From contig NZ_CP044012.1 of the NCBI RefSeq assembly GCF_016864555.1, forward strand, positions 802,501 to 866,500: a stretch of DNA of 64,000 bases. The letters run 5' to 3'. The notes beneath the pieces are model-generated. The model saw nothing but the letters and a program-made list of their open reading frames with translations. It was not told the DNA's origin and made no database searches. A program made the position numbers and the translations under genes. Positions 1 to 9,224 of this stretch are shown piece by piece. Numbering within the stretch: position 1 is the first letter of the stretch; each line of letters opens with the position of its first letter. The stretch comes from Sinorhizobium sp. BG8 (GTDB lineage: Bacteria > Pseudomonadota > Alphaproteobacteria > Rhizobiales > Rhizobiaceae).

Positions 1-82
1 TACCGATGTTCATCAACAACTGCGACTCCTTCGTGTGTCACTGCAGATCATATAGGGCCTGCTCGCTCCACCCGCGACGGGT

Positions 83-1372
83 TCACCGAAACTTTTCTAG
101 CTGCTGGAAATACCACATGCCGATGGCGAGCGCCTGATTTCCCAGATAGCGACCGACCGGCATTCGCCAGTGCCGCGCGCACGCGAAGACATCGAAATCG
201 CGACTGTCGCCACAAAGCGCCGAAGCCATGATCTCACCGATGATATGGGAGGTGGCGACGCCGTGCCCTGAATAGCCCTGCGCATAGTAGACGTTTGCGG
301 CGACCTTTCCCAATTGCGGAATGCGATTGATGGAAATGCCGTCCTGCCCTTGCCATCCAAAATCGATGCGGACGCCCTTCAACTGCGGGAATGTCTTTTC
401 GATTGCAGGCCTCATCACGTCTTCGATGTTCCGCGTTTCCTTACCCGTGTAATTGGTACCGCTGCCGAACAGGAGTCGTTTGTCGGCTGTCAGCCGATAG
501 TAGTCGAGCACGAAGCGCGTGTCGTAGACCGCGAGATCCTGCGGATTGATCGCCCTCGCCAGCTCTTCCGGCAGAGGCTCGGTCGTGACGATGCCGAGCG
601 AGGCGGGAAACAGCATTCCCGCAAGCCTTGCCGGAGCGAGGCGATGGTAGGCATTCCCCGCAAGGAGCACCTTGTCAGCGCGCACGCGTCCCGCTGCGGT
701 GACAAGTTCCGGGCGCTTTCCGTAATTGATTTTCTCCACCCTCGAATCCTCGTAGATTCGGGCACCCAGGCTACGGGCGGCATTCGCCTCTCCGAGGCAG
801 AGATTGAGCGAATGGACATGCATGTTGCGGCGATTGACGAGCCCGGCGTGATAAATCTTCGTGCCGATGATCCCTTCTACTTCCGGCCCCCGCACGAACT
901 GCACCTCGTCGCCCATTCCGTGGTCAAGCGCAGCCTGGTACATCGCCTCGAGTTCGGCGATATGGGAAGGCTTGTAGGCAGCCTGCATGTGGCCGAACTT
1001 GAGATCGCACGCGATGGCATACTTCTCCACCCGGCGCCGGATGATCTCGTGTCCGCGCCAACGAAGCTTCCACACAAAGTCAGCGGCGTCTTTCCCGAGC
1101 TTGCGGCGGAACTGCTTCTCCATCGCCCTGTCGCCGGAGAGGGAACCTGTAATCTGCCCGCCATTGCGGCTGGAAGCACCCCAGGCGATGCGGTTGGCCT
1201 CCAGCACCGCGACGCGGACGCCCCGCTCGGCGAGCTCGACCGCAGTCGATATGCCGGTAAAACCGCCACCGACGATGGCGACATCCACGTCGATGCTTTC
1301 CTCGAGGCGCGAAAAGCCATCGATCTTGTTGGCCGTGGCAGCGTAGTAGGACTTGCAATAGGATTCGGCCAT
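83..1372 (-). CDS. FAD-dependent amine/amino-acid oxidase (PuuB-like)
   Basis: This 429-residue protein belongs to the D-amino-acid-oxidase/PuuB family of FAD enzymes, which oxidise a secondary or gamma-glutamylated amine to an aldehyde with release of peroxide. The dinucleotide-binding motif VGGGFTG is at residues 34-40 and the family block ASSRNGGQ is near residue 67. The C-terminal block GYSGHGVATS contacts FAD in this family. The length is normal. It lies 45 bp downstream of a PuuA-like ligase on the same strand, and this pairing is the basis for inferring action on a gamma-glutamyl-amine. A role as a general glycine/D-amino-acid oxidase cannot be excluded. Confidence 0.85.
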   Translation of the reverse strand: MAESYCKSYYAATANKIDGFSRLEESIDVDVAIVGGGFTGISTAVELAERGVRVAVLEANRIAWGASSRNGGQITGSLSGDRAMEKQFRRKLGKDAADFVWKLRWRGHEIIRRRVEKYAIACDLKFGHMQAAYKPSHIAELEAMYQAALDHGMGDEVQFVRGPEVEGIIGTKIYHAGLVNRRNMHVHSLNLCLGEANAARSLGARIYEDSRVEKINYGKRPELVTAAGRVRADKVLLAGNAYHRLAPARLAGMLFPASLGIVTTEPLPEELARAINPQDLAVYDTRFVLDYYRLTADKRLLFGSGTNYTGKETRNIEDVMRPAIEKTFPQLKGVRIDFGWQGQDGISINRIPQLGKVAANVYYAQGYSGHGVATSHIIGEIMASALCGDSRDFDVFACARHWRMPVGRYLGNQALAIGMWYFQQLEKFR

Positions 1373-1417
1373 GGGCGAGGCTTCCCGTTGTTGCGGATAG
1401 ATAGGCTGGCGACAGTT

Positions 1418-2776
1418 CTAGACCGACAGACGGTAGGTCGCGACCTCGAAATCGGTCATGCGCGAAGCAAAGACATCCTGCTCCTGCTCCTTGCAAGCGC
1501 TGAAGGCGCTTACAAATTCCGGATACAGCAAGCGTCCGGCATTCTGCGAAGACCGCAGCCATTCAAGCGCCTGCCGCCAGTCTCTCGCGAGCTGGGGTGC
1601 ATCGACCTGGTGCGAGTTGCTCTTGACCGGTTCGGAGGGCTGCGCTTGTCGCTGGATGCCGTCAAGCGCCCCGCTGAGGATGGCCGCGAGCACCAAGTAG
1701 GGATTGGCATCCGCACCAGCTACCCGATGTTCGATACGCCGGGCGACATGGGGACCGGCGGGGATGCGCACGGCGGCCGTGCGATTCTCGTACCCCCATG
1801 CCACTGTCGTCGGCGCCAGACCGCCCGGTGCGAGGCGACGGTAGGAGTTGAGGTGCGGTGCGAAGACAAGGGTCATTTCGGCCATGCAGTCCAGAAGTCC
1901 GCCGACGGCATGGCGCATCGCACTCGACCCGAGATCGGTGCCATTGTCGAAGATGTTGGCTCCGTTGGAGTCGAGAATGGAGAAATGAACATGCAGTCCG
2001 CTTCCGGCGTGCTCCTTGTAGGGCTTGGCCATGAAGCTTGCCAGATGCCCATGACGTTTGGCCACGTTGCGCATGATCTGCTTGAAGAACAGGGTGTCGT
2101 CGGCAATCTTCAATGCATCCGGCTTGTGCTGCAGGTTGAACTCGAATTGCCGGGGCGCACCTTCTGAAATCGCTGCTTCCACGGAAATGCCGGCGGCCTT
2201 CGCCATGGCATAGACATCGTCGAAAAATGACGAAAATTCGTTCAGTTCGTCGAGGGAGTAAATGTTATCGAACTCCCCGGGCTGGCTCGCAGCTCCGCCA
2301 CGGGCGGGCGCCGGCAGCGCTTCAGCAGGATCGAGCAGATAGAATTCCACCTCGGTTGCGACGACAGGCGTCAGACCGGCCCTGGAATAGCGTTCAAGCA
2401 CGTCCGCAAGCAGGCGCCGTCCATCGGCAAAATAGGGTGTTCCGTCTTCCTTGGTCATCCACATCGGCACGAGCGAACCCTGGCCACCCCACCCGAGATC
2501 GAGCGCCGCCCTGCCCGTCGGCATGCAGATTCCATCAAGATCGCCGCGCTCGAGCGTCAGTTGCGTACCCATGACGTCGGTGCCCCAGATGTCGACACCT
2601 ATGGAGGACATCGGCATGCGGATACCGTCTGCCTCGACGCGCTCGAGTTTGTTGCGGGGTACACGCTTGCCGCGAAATATTCCATTCATGTCGCAGATGG
2701 CAGCCAAAACATACTCAGCTTCGGGCGAAATATTCGCTTCAAGTCGCTCCCGCGTCGTCAAGTCTACGTTCAACAT
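1418..2776 (-). CDS. Glutamine synthetase family, gamma-glutamylpolyamine synthetase-like
   Basis: This ATP-dependent ligase of the glutamine synthetase fold probably joins glutamate to an amine, the first step of the Puu route. The catalytic-domain block EVEFYLL is at residues 143-149, and later blocks GSGLHVHFS and RTAAVRIP match metal and glutamate binding. The reading frame is open further upstream to 2917, but ATG at 2776 is chosen because GGGAG sits 7 bases before it, giving 452 residues, normal for PuuA. The PuuB-like oxidase follows it directly. The exact amine substrate cannot be read from sequence. The gene diverges from the NTF2-like gene across a 159-bp control region. Confidence 0.85.
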   Translation of the reverse strand: MLNVDLTTRERLEANISPEAEYVLAAICDMNGIFRGKRVPRNKLERVEADGIRMPMSSIGVDIWGTDVMGTQLTLERGDLDGICMPTGRAALDLGWGGQGSLVPMWMTKEDGTPYFADGRRLLADVLERYSRAGLTPVVATEVEFYLLDPAEALPAPARGGAASQPGEFDNIYSLDELNEFSSFFDDVYAMAKAAGISVEAAISEGAPRQFEFNLQHKPDALKIADDTLFFKQIMRNVAKRHGHLASFMAKPYKEHAGSGLHVHFSILDSNGANIFDNGTDLGSSAMRHAVGGLLDCMAEMTLVFAPHLNSYRRLAPGGLAPTTVAWGYENRTAAVRIPAGPHVARRIEHRVAGADANPYLVLAAILSGALDGIQRQAQPSEPVKSNSHQVDAPQLARDWRQALEWLRSSQNAGRLLYPEFVSAFSACKEQEQDVFASRMTDFEVATYRLSV

Positions 2777-2863
2777 AGCGCACTCCCAGAAAATCAGCGG
2801 ATGATCGCAGGCCACCCGTTCAGTCTCGATGCACTTACCGCGGCCGGTCGTCGGCCCGTAATA

Positions 2864-2876
2864 ACCCCACAAGGGT
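2864..2876. promoter_or_regulatory. ACCC-N5-GGGT inverted repeat between divergent genes
   Basis: The segment from 2864 reads ACCCCACAAGGGT and is followed by AGT. It lies between the PuuA-like gene and the NTF2-like gene, 88-100 bp and 60-72 bp upstream of their starts. Copies with the same 5-bp spacing occur at 11267 and 20377. It is inferred to be a regulator-binding site. Confidence 0.4.
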
Positions 2877-2935
2877 AGTGACCCGAAATATCGGTATTGG
2901 CAGACTGTCATCATCAACTTTCAACGGAGATCGAC

Positions 2936-3364
2936 ATGTCGGAAAAAGACGTATCAGGGGTGCGCGCCGCCATCGACGAATGGCTCGACGGCTGGACCTT
3001 CAGCCCCAGCAATCCATGGAACATCGAGAAGTTCGAACGCATCCTCGACAAGGATGCCATGGTGATTGACGACTACGGTGGGCAGCTGTCCCTGCTCTAT
3101 GGCCATAAGGACTACCTCACCATCTGGGGAGAAATGGTCAAGCAATACATGGTGGAATGGGCCATCAAGGCCGAGGAAGAGTCGATCCAGATCTGGGTGG
3201 ACGGAAACGTCGCCTGCGCCTCGTTCATTCTGCGTGGCGGCGGCATGCTGGCCGGCGGACCTGCCAAACTGCGCCAGTGGTGCACTTTCCCGATGGAAAA
3301 ACGGGATGGAAGGTGGATCATCCTCAAAGAACACATCACCACCGATCCGGAATACTCGACCTGA
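2936..3364 (+). CDS. NTF2-like / SnoaL-like family protein
   Basis: This is a 142-residue single-domain protein of the cone-shaped NTF2/SnoaL/DUF4440 type, a fold used as a small hydrolase, isomerase or binding domain. The family look comes from an N-terminal helix pair (AAIDEWLDGW), an acidic central segment and the C-terminal strand pair ending in RDGRWIILKEHIT. The ATG at 2936 is chosen because GGAG lies 6 bases upstream. It starts a plus-strand group with the deacetylase and C45 genes, so it is probably an accessory to that pathway. The reaction is unknown. Confidence 0.7.
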   Translation: MSEKDVSGVRAAIDEWLDGWTFSPSNPWNIEKFERILDKDAMVIDDYGGQLSLLYGHKDYLTIWGEMVKQYMVEWAIKAEEESIQIWVDGNVACASFILRGGGMLAGGPAKLRQWCTFPMEKRDGRWIILKEHITTDPEYST

Positions 3365-3444
3365 CGGTCCGAGCCGAGGCGCGCTGATCCTCCCAGGGGC
3401 GCGCCTCACCCTATTCTGGCAATCAAACCGAAAAGAGCGGACCG

Positions 3445-4332
3445 ATGACCCTAAGCTGCGCCCTGACCTTCGACTTCGACGCCATGTCCGTGTGGCTCGG
3501 TTCCTACAAGGCTCGAAATCCATCCATGGTTTCGCGCGGAGAATTCGGCGCGATCGCCGTGCCTCGCATTCTTGACCTGCTCAAGAAACACGAGCTACCG
3601 GGTACTTTCTGCATTCCCGGTCATACCGCGCTCGCCTATCCGGATATCGTCAAACGCATCCGGGATGAGGGCCATGAGATCACCCATCACGGTTGGGTGC
3701 ATGAAAATCCCGCCGATTTCGACGAAGCCGGCGAACGCGCCAACATCGACAAGGGGCTGGAGGCGTTGCACAAGGCGGCCGGTGTTCGGCCCAAGGGTTA
3801 CCGTTCACCCTCCTGGGACTTTTCTGAGCGCACCATCAAGATCCTGCTCGACTACGGATTCAGCTATGATTCCAGTCTGATGGGATCGGACTTCATTCCT
3901 TACTACGCCCGCATAGACGACCGTTTCGACGACAAGACACCCTATCACTTCGGCCCAAATGTCGACCTCGTCGAATTGCCCGTCGCCTGGGTCATGGATG
4001 ACTTCCCGCATTTCGAGTTCGTCGACAAGGATACCTACGGGCTTTCCGCTTCCACCAAGGTGGAGGAAATCTGGACCGATGAGTTCGACTATGCCCACAG
4101 GAACATTCCCGGCGGGCTGTTCAACGTCACGATGCACCCGCAGGTCATCGGGCGCGGCCACCGGCTGATGATGCTCAAGCGGTTGATCAACACATTCAAG
4201 AGCCGCGACGGTGTCACGTTCTCGACGATGGGCGCCTATGTCGACCAGTGGCGCGCAAACAATCCGCTGGACAAATGGCTCAAATCCGGAGCCCCGCAGG
4301 CACAGAACGCCTGCGGCCGCGACGGACTGTGA
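3445..4332 (+). CDS. NodB-type polysaccharide deacetylase family hydrolase (PuuE-like)
   Basis: This 295-residue cytoplasmic protein (no signal peptide) is of the carbohydrate esterase 4/NodB fold. The metal-binding TFDFD motif is at residues 8-12, HHGWVHENP supplies the histidine pair, and GYRSPSWD is the third conserved block. The cytoplasmic, near-300-residue form resembles the PuuE branch, where members hydrolyse amide or ureide bonds such as allantoin rather than cell-wall sugars. The C45 gene follows 35 bp downstream. A paralogue with the same motifs is encoded at 16592-17470. The substrate is unknown but a small amide is more likely than a polysaccharide. Confidence 0.8.
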   Translation: MTLSCALTFDFDAMSVWLGSYKARNPSMVSRGEFGAIAVPRILDLLKKHELPGTFCIPGHTALAYPDIVKRIRDEGHEITHHGWVHENPADFDEAGERANIDKGLEALHKAAGVRPKGYRSPSWDFSERTIKILLDYGFSYDSSLMGSDFIPYYARIDDRFDDKTPYHFGPNVDLVELPVAWVMDDFPHFEFVDKDTYGLSASTKVEEIWTDEFDYAHRNIPGGLFNVTMHPQVIGRGHRLMMLKRLINTFKSRDGVTFSTMGAYVDQWRANNPLDKWLKSGAPQAQNACGRDGL

Positions 4333-4367
4333 CCGGCCCGCTCCATACACATTGAGGACATGATCCC

Positions 4368-5420
4368 ATGACGACGGTTTTTCGATCGACCGAGCTCAAT
4401 TCCCGTGCGCGCGGGAAGGAATTCGGCCACAGGTTCGCGGCCAAGGTGAAAGCCAATGTGGACACCTACGGCGCAATGTTTGACCGGCTTTCCGACGGAT
4501 GCCTGGACATCGCGTCGGCCGGCCGGGACGCACTTGCCGCAGTCTCGATTTTCGCCCCGGCGCTCCACGAAGAAATGCTCGGCATTGCGGAGGGCGCGGG
4601 CATCGACCCGGCGCTGATCGGCGCGCTCAATGCGCGAACCGAAATTCTCGCCGCTGCGAAGGCAAAGCTGCGTGGCGAGTGCTCCGCCGTCATCCACCTG
4701 CCGTCCGACCTGTCGGCGCCGGTCGCGGTGCAGACCTGGGATTGGTACCAGATCTTTCACGATTCCTGGCTCGTCTGGGAAATTCCGCTTGCCGACGGCA
4801 GCGTGACCAAGACGATGACCGAGTACGGCATCGTCGGCAAATCCGGGCTGAACACGCGTGGACTCGGCCTGCTCTTCACTATCCTCCACCACACCGCCGA
4901 TGGCGGCAAGATTGGAGTACCGGTGCATGTGGCAGCGCGTGCGGCGCTCGACGGCGCCTCCAACATCTATCGTGCCGCCCAGCTGCTGGCGACGGCCGAG
5001 GTGTCAGCCTCGAGCTCCATCAATCTCGTCGGGTTCGAGAAAGGCATCGGCAAGGCCATGTCGGTGGAGCTCCACCCGGGCGGTCCGAGCTTTGTGCTGC
5101 CGGATTCGGAAGGTTTCATCGTCCACACCAACCATTTTCTCGCGCCGGGCCCAGCGGCTTGCGACACCGAGCCCCGCGCCTTTCCGGATACCCTGCTGCG
5201 GCATGATCTGCTGAGGCGAGGTCTCGGTGCGATCGGGCAGCCAACCGCCGGGGATGTCCTTTCCGAAATGAAACGGCACGAGGGAGGAGAAGGCGCGGTC
5301 TGCTGCCACCCGGAACCCGGCGCCGACCCCGCAAACGCCTACGAGACGCTCTCGACCGTGATCCTGGATGTTGCAGCGGGCAATCTTGAGGTCCTGAAGG
5401 GCGAAGTCCGCACCGCTTGA
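4368..5420 (+). CDS. C45-family autoproteolytic acyltransferase/amidohydrolase
   Basis: This 350-residue protein resembles the penicillin acyl-CoA:6-APA acyltransferase (peptidase C45) family of N-terminal nucleophile enzymes, which cleave themselves to expose a catalytic cysteine. The candidate nucleophile is Cys105 in the block RGECSAV, preceded by the helical segment AEGAGIDPALIGALNART. QTWDWY and VHTNHF are further family-like blocks. The expected activity is hydrolysis or transfer at a small amide. It is the last gene of the plus-strand group and is followed by a terminator. A diverged relative is encoded at 17552-18613. Confidence 0.8.
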   Translation: MTTVFRSTELNSRARGKEFGHRFAAKVKANVDTYGAMFDRLSDGCLDIASAGRDALAAVSIFAPALHEEMLGIAEGAGIDPALIGALNARTEILAAAKAKLRGECSAVIHLPSDLSAPVAVQTWDWYQIFHDSWLVWEIPLADGSVTKTMTEYGIVGKSGLNTRGLGLLFTILHHTADGGKIGVPVHVAARAALDGASNIYRAAQLLATAEVSASSSINLVGFEKGIGKAMSVELHPGGPSFVLPDSEGFIVHTNHFLAPGPAACDTEPRAFPDTLLRHDLLRRGLGAIGQPTAGDVLSEMKRHEGGEGAVCCHPEPGADPANAYETLSTVILDVAAGNLEVLKGEVRTA

Positions 5421-5454
5421 TCCCGGGTCGTCACAGATCCGGACAAACGAAATC

Positions 5455-5487
5455 AGGGCACCGTTGAAAAACGGTGCCCTGTTTCTT
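5455..5487 (+). terminator. Rho-independent terminator
   Basis: An 11-bp stem (AGGGCACCGTT with AACGGTGCCCT) around a GAAA loop is followed by GTTTCTT. It sits 34 bp after the C45 gene and ends the plus-strand unit. Confidence 0.85.
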
Positions 5488-5582
5488 GAGACGATCCTGT
5501 GATTTTATATTGAAGCGTTATCCAATCGTTTTTGAATATATTTTTGTACTGAAATCGGTGACCGCCTCCAGACGACGCACAA

Positions 5583-6494
5583 TCAGTGCATGGCTTGCAG
5601 CGTCGAATCTCCCGTCTCGAGTATGTGATTGATGAAGAGCATGAAGAGCTCTGCCTGCGAAGAAATGCGCACCTTGCTGTAGAGATTGCGTCGATGCACC
5701 TTCACGGTCTCGATGCTGATGTTCAGCGTCAGGCCGATCGAGGTATTGGAATGGCCTCGCAGCACCATGGCGGCGATCTCGGCCTCGCGGCTCGTGACAT
5801 TGTAGGGAGCGAGCCAGCGATTGGCGAGGTGGGTGGCCGAATGTGCTACGGGATCACCGGGAGCGGGGTGCCCAGCCGTCCACTGATCGAGTTTGGTGCG
5901 CGCATGGCGCTTCAACAGGGATTCCAGCAATGGCTCGATATGGCGGATGCGAGCCGCGTCGGCCGCGGTAAAGTATTCGGACTTCATTCGCCTGCCGAGA
6001 GACAGGTGGATCATGCGCTTGCCGTCGACCGGAAAAAGCAGGCCGATCTCATCGATCATCTGCACCTTCTGATAATAGGTCTGATAGAAATCGCTCTCGT
6101 TGAAACTGTCCGGCGCAATTTCGTCGAGGAGGAAGGTGCCGCCGCCGCTGTTCTCGGCGCAGATCCGGTAGAAGGGATCGAGCACGTAGGCACCCTGGCA
6201 GTAGAGCATCTGGAAGTAATTGGGCTCCTGCGGCGACCACTGGTGCAGAATAAGCGGGGGCTTGTCTGTGGCGAAGACGAGCGCCACGCAATTGTCGATT
6301 GCCACCGCGGCATTGATGAAGTCGCGCAACGCGGGGAAGAACTGTTCCGTCTCGATCGCGTCGATCACACGTGCGAGAAGGGTCGGATCGGAATGAACCC
6401 CGGTCAGCGCCACCTCGGCGCCTTCCCGGGCGTTCGGCAGGTCCATCGAACCGCGCGGCAATGCGCCGGCGATCGTCCATCCGGGTCTGGTCAT
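5583..6494 (-). CDS. LuxR-family transcriptional regulator
   Basis: This 303-residue regulator has a C-terminal LuxR helix-turn-helix (about residues 230-290, with SREAEIAAMVLRG and SIETVKVHRRNLYSKV). The long N-terminal region, about residues 20-200, matches no autoinducer or receiver domain that I recognise and probably senses a ligand. Its ATG overlaps the stop of the upstream permease gene in an ATGA, so it is the last gene of the first polyamine-type transport operon and likely controls it. A second regulator of similar layout is encoded at 28034-29077. Confidence 0.88.
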   Translation of the reverse strand: MTRPGWTIAGALPRGSMDLPNAREGAEVALTGVHSDPTLLARVIDAIETEQFFPALRDFINAAVAIDNCVALVFATDKPPLILHQWSPQEPNYFQMLYCQGAYVLDPFYRICAENSGGGTFLLDEIAPDSFNESDFYQTYYQKVQMIDEIGLLFPVDGKRMIHLSLGRRMKSEYFTAADAARIRHIEPLLESLLKRHARTKLDQWTAGHPAPGDPVAHSATHLANRWLAPYNVTSREAEIAAMVLRGHSNTSIGLTLNISIETVKVHRRNLYSKVRISSQAELFMLFINHILETGDSTLQAMH

Positions 6495-7270
6495 CCCCTG
6501 TACCTCGTCAAGCGTAGAGCGACGGCCGAGCTGCCGATCGTCAGAAGCAGGATCAGCGTTCCGAGCGCGTTGATCGAAGGATCAAGGCCGGTGCGCAGCA
6601 TGCCCCATACGAGGGTCGGAAGCGTATTGCCACCGCCGATCAAAAAGAAGGTAATCACGAAGTCATCCAGCGACAGCGCCATGGCAATGAGCGCGGCACC
6701 GAAAAGTGTCGGGCGGATAAGCGGAAACGTCACCGTGAAGAAGGTCTTTGCGGGCGAAGCCCCGAGGTCACGGGCGCTGTCGATCATCGTGTAGTCGAAG
6801 TCGCGCAGCCTTGCCGTCACGATGAGAATGACGAACGGCATCGTGAAGGTGAGATGCGCGAGCACGACCGTTATCAGGCTGAGCTTCACGCCGAGCACCG
6901 AGAACAGTGAAAGCAGCGCCAGCGCCAGCACAAGTGGCGGCATCATCATCGGAAGGCCGAAGAGGAAGAAGGCTGTCGCCGACTGCTTGGGCCGCATGCG
7001 CGCGATCACCATGGCAGCGGTCGTGCCGATCGCTGTCGCCAGTACGCCGACAGAGCCGGTGATGATGGCGCTGTTTTCGAGCGCGCTCCAGAAATCTTCC
7101 CGAGAGACCAGCGCGCGGTACCAATCCAGCGTGAAGCCAGCCATCGGGAACGTCATCAGACTGGACGAGCCGAAGGAGAAGAGCACGACGAGAAAGAGGG
7201 GCGCCACCATGAAAATCAGGCACAGGACGCCGATGGTGTTGTTGGCCAGACGGCCGAAGGCGATGTTCAT
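6491..7270 (-). CDS. ABC transporter permease, PotC-like
   Basis: This inner-membrane permease subunit has 259 residues, about six hydrophobic segments and a cytoplasmic EAA-type loop (ARDLGASPAKTFFTVTFPLI) that docks the ATPase. The length and segment order fit the PotC/YdcV branch of spermidine/putrescine-type importers. Its start overlaps the stop of the PotB-like gene by ATGA, and its stop overlaps the LuxR start in the same way, so the three are translationally coupled. The family also imports other cationic amines and opines, so a polyamine substrate is only inferred. Confidence 0.9.
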   Translation of the reverse strand: MNIAFGRLANNTIGVLCLIFMVAPLFLVVLFSFGSSSLMTFPMAGFTLDWYRALVSREDFWSALENSAIITGSVGVLATAIGTTAAMVIARMRPKQSATAFFLFGLPMMMPPLVLALALLSLFSVLGVKLSLITVVLAHLTFTMPFVILIVTARLRDFDYTMIDSARDLGASPAKTFFTVTFPLIRPTLFGAALIAMALSLDDFVITFFLIGGGNTLPTLVWGMLRTGLDPSINALGTLILLLTIGSSAVALRLTRYRG

Positions 7271-8124
7271 TTGGGCCTCAATACCGTTTTCAGGGCTATC
7301 CAGACGAGAGAGATCACGGCGACTGAAACAATGATCGTGAGATAGGTCATGGCCGCACCCAACGGCACATTCATTCTGAGGCCGAACTGGCTCTCGATGA
7401 AATTTCCCATCATCATTGTCTGTGTGCCACCCACCATGCGAGGCGTTACGTAGTCACCGGCGGTGACCAGAAAGCAGAGGGCGAAAGCCGTGACCAGCGC
7501 CGGCACGCAACGCGGCAGGACCGCATCGCGAACGGCGACCCAGGGGCTTGCGCCCAGATCCCTGGCCGCCTCGATCGTCTTTGTCTCGATCGACCGCAGA
7601 GCCCCGTAGAGTGGCAGGATGGCGAAGGGCAGCAGGTAGCTGACCAGGACCAGCACGACGGCAATCGGGCTGTAGAGAAGAGCCTCGATAGGCTCGCGAA
7701 CGATGCCGAGGCCGACGAGCGTATTGTTGACGATGCCGTCTCTCCCGAGAAGGGTGCGCCAAGCATAGATCTTGACGAGGTAGCCGCCGAACAGCGTCAG
7801 CAAAGTGGCTGCCAGCAGGAAGCCGCTGAAGCCGCGTCCCCGTGTCCAGATGAGGTGCGCCACCACGAAGGCCAGCACGGTCGTTATGCTGGCGATCAGG
7901 AAGCTGATAGCCATCGTGAAAAGGATGGGAACCCCGTAGGCTCCGAGCACCTTGGCATAGTTGCCGAGGTCGAAGGCCGGCACGATCTTGAACAGCGAGA
8001 CCTTGAAGAACGAGACGATCAGAAAATAGATCATCGGGCCGATGAAGAGCCCGGCGAGCACAGCGACGGCGGGCAGGATGAGCGCGCCGTTTCGTCCGGC
8101 GGAAAGCGGGGTGGCTACGTTCAT
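7267..8124 (-). CDS. ABC transporter permease, PotB-like
   Basis: This 285-residue permease partner has about six membrane segments and the docking loop block EAARDLGASPWVAVRDAVLP. The ATG at 8124 is chosen over an upstream in-frame start because it overlaps the stop of the ATPase gene in an ATGA, as elsewhere in this operon. This places it between the ATPase and PotC-like genes. Together with its neighbours it should form a binding-protein-dependent importer for a small cationic or amide-containing solute. Confidence 0.9.
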   Translation of the reverse strand: MNVATPLSAGRNGALILPAVAVLAGLFIGPMIYFLIVSFFKVSLFKIVPAFDLGNYAKVLGAYGVPILFTMAISFLIASITTVLAFVVAHLIWTRGRGFSGFLLAATLLTLFGGYLVKIYAWRTLLGRDGIVNNTLVGLGIVREPIEALLYSPIAVVLVLVSYLLPFAILPLYGALRSIETKTIEAARDLGASPWVAVRDAVLPRCVPALVTAFALCFLVTAGDYVTPRMVGGTQTMMMGNFIESQFGLRMNVPLGAAMTYLTIIVSVAVISLVWIALKTVLRPK

Positions 8125-9223
8125 GGCGTCACCACCCACTGATCGCCGAACGCCCAACCGATCTCGACTTCGTCACCACACATGAGGTCGCCGTCCTGTC
8201 GACAGGCAACGAAGCTTTCCCCGTTCCGGAGATGAACCGTGTATTGTACCTGCGCTCCGAGGAAGACCCGCTGGGTGACTGTCCCGAAAAGCGATGATCG
8301 CAACCCGAGGCAGCCTTTCCAAGCCTGACCTTCTCCGGCCGGACACCCACGAGCACGTCGCCATCCGGTCCGGGATCGTCGAACGAGAACGCGCCTTCGA
8401 TAGCCACGCGCGCCAGTTTCCGCTTCGCCTTGAGAAAGTTTGCCTCGCCGACGAAGGTGGAAACGAAGTGGGTCTTCGGCTTGAGGTAGATCTCCTCGGC
8501 CGTGCCGACCTGCTCCACCCTGCCCCGCGACATCACCACCACCTTGGTGGCAAGCGACATGGCCTCGGCCTGGTCGTGCGTCACGAAGACGAATGTCCCG
8601 CCGATTTCCCGGTGAAGCCGACGCAATTCTTCCTGCATGGCCTGACGAAGCTTGAGATCAAGGGCCGCGAACGGCTCGTCGAGCAGAAGCACCTTGGGAC
8701 GCATGACCAGGGCGCGCGCCAGTGCGATCCGCTGCTGCTGGCCGCCGGAGAGTTCCGGCGGCAACTTGTCGGCAAAGGCCTCCATCTGGACGAGCGCCAG
8801 CATCTCGCGGACCCTGGCGTCGACTTCGGCGCGAGGCTTGCCGGCAATCCGCAAGCCATATCCGATGTTCTGCCTGATAGTCATATGCGGAAACAGGCCA
8901 TAGCCCTGAAAGACCATGTTGGTCGGTCTTTTCTCGGGAGGCAGTTTCGTGACCTCGCGTCCGCCGATCACGATCGTACCCTCGGATGGCTCGATGAAGC
9001 CGCCGAGCATCTTGAGAAGGGTCGTCTTGCCGCAACCGGATGGTCCGAGAATGGCGAGGAAATCCCCCTCGCCAAACTCGAGATCCAGGGGATAGACGGC
9101 CTGATAGATACCGTAGTTCTTGGCGAGCCCGCTCAGCTTTACCAGCGGCGGCGCGTTTACGGGATCCGCTCCAGTCTGGGCGGCTGCGATCATTCCTGGC
9201 GGCACGAAGTTCACGGGCAGCAC
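8121..9223 (-). CDS. ABC transporter ATP-binding protein, PotA-like (frameshifted)
   Basis: This is the nucleotide-binding subunit of the first PotABCD-type importer. Walker A (GPSGCGKTT), signature (LSGGQQQR) and Walker B (VLLLDEPFAALD) are intact. After the block VRPEKVRLGKAASG the frame breaks at the CCC run 8304-8306. The C-terminal TOBE domain (SLFGTVTQRVFLG) continues in the next frame to a stop at 8121 that overlaps the PotB start. One extra G on the coding strand restores a single frame. GTG at 9223 is the preferred start, one base after the stop of the binding-protein gene. The break is probably a sequencing undercall. Confidence 0.82.
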
Positions 9224-9224
9224 C

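Noticed and set aside
314-2167. Plus-strand open frame of about 617 codons over the PuuA/PuuB-like genes
   Set aside because: It runs opposite to two recognised enzymes with good start sites and overlaps both. In GC-rich DNA long antisense frames are common. No domain is seen.
8121-9223. Programmed frameshift in the PotA-like gene
   Set aside because: No slippery heptamer or stem was seen at 8304, and four other genes show the same one-base deficit. An undercall is simpler.
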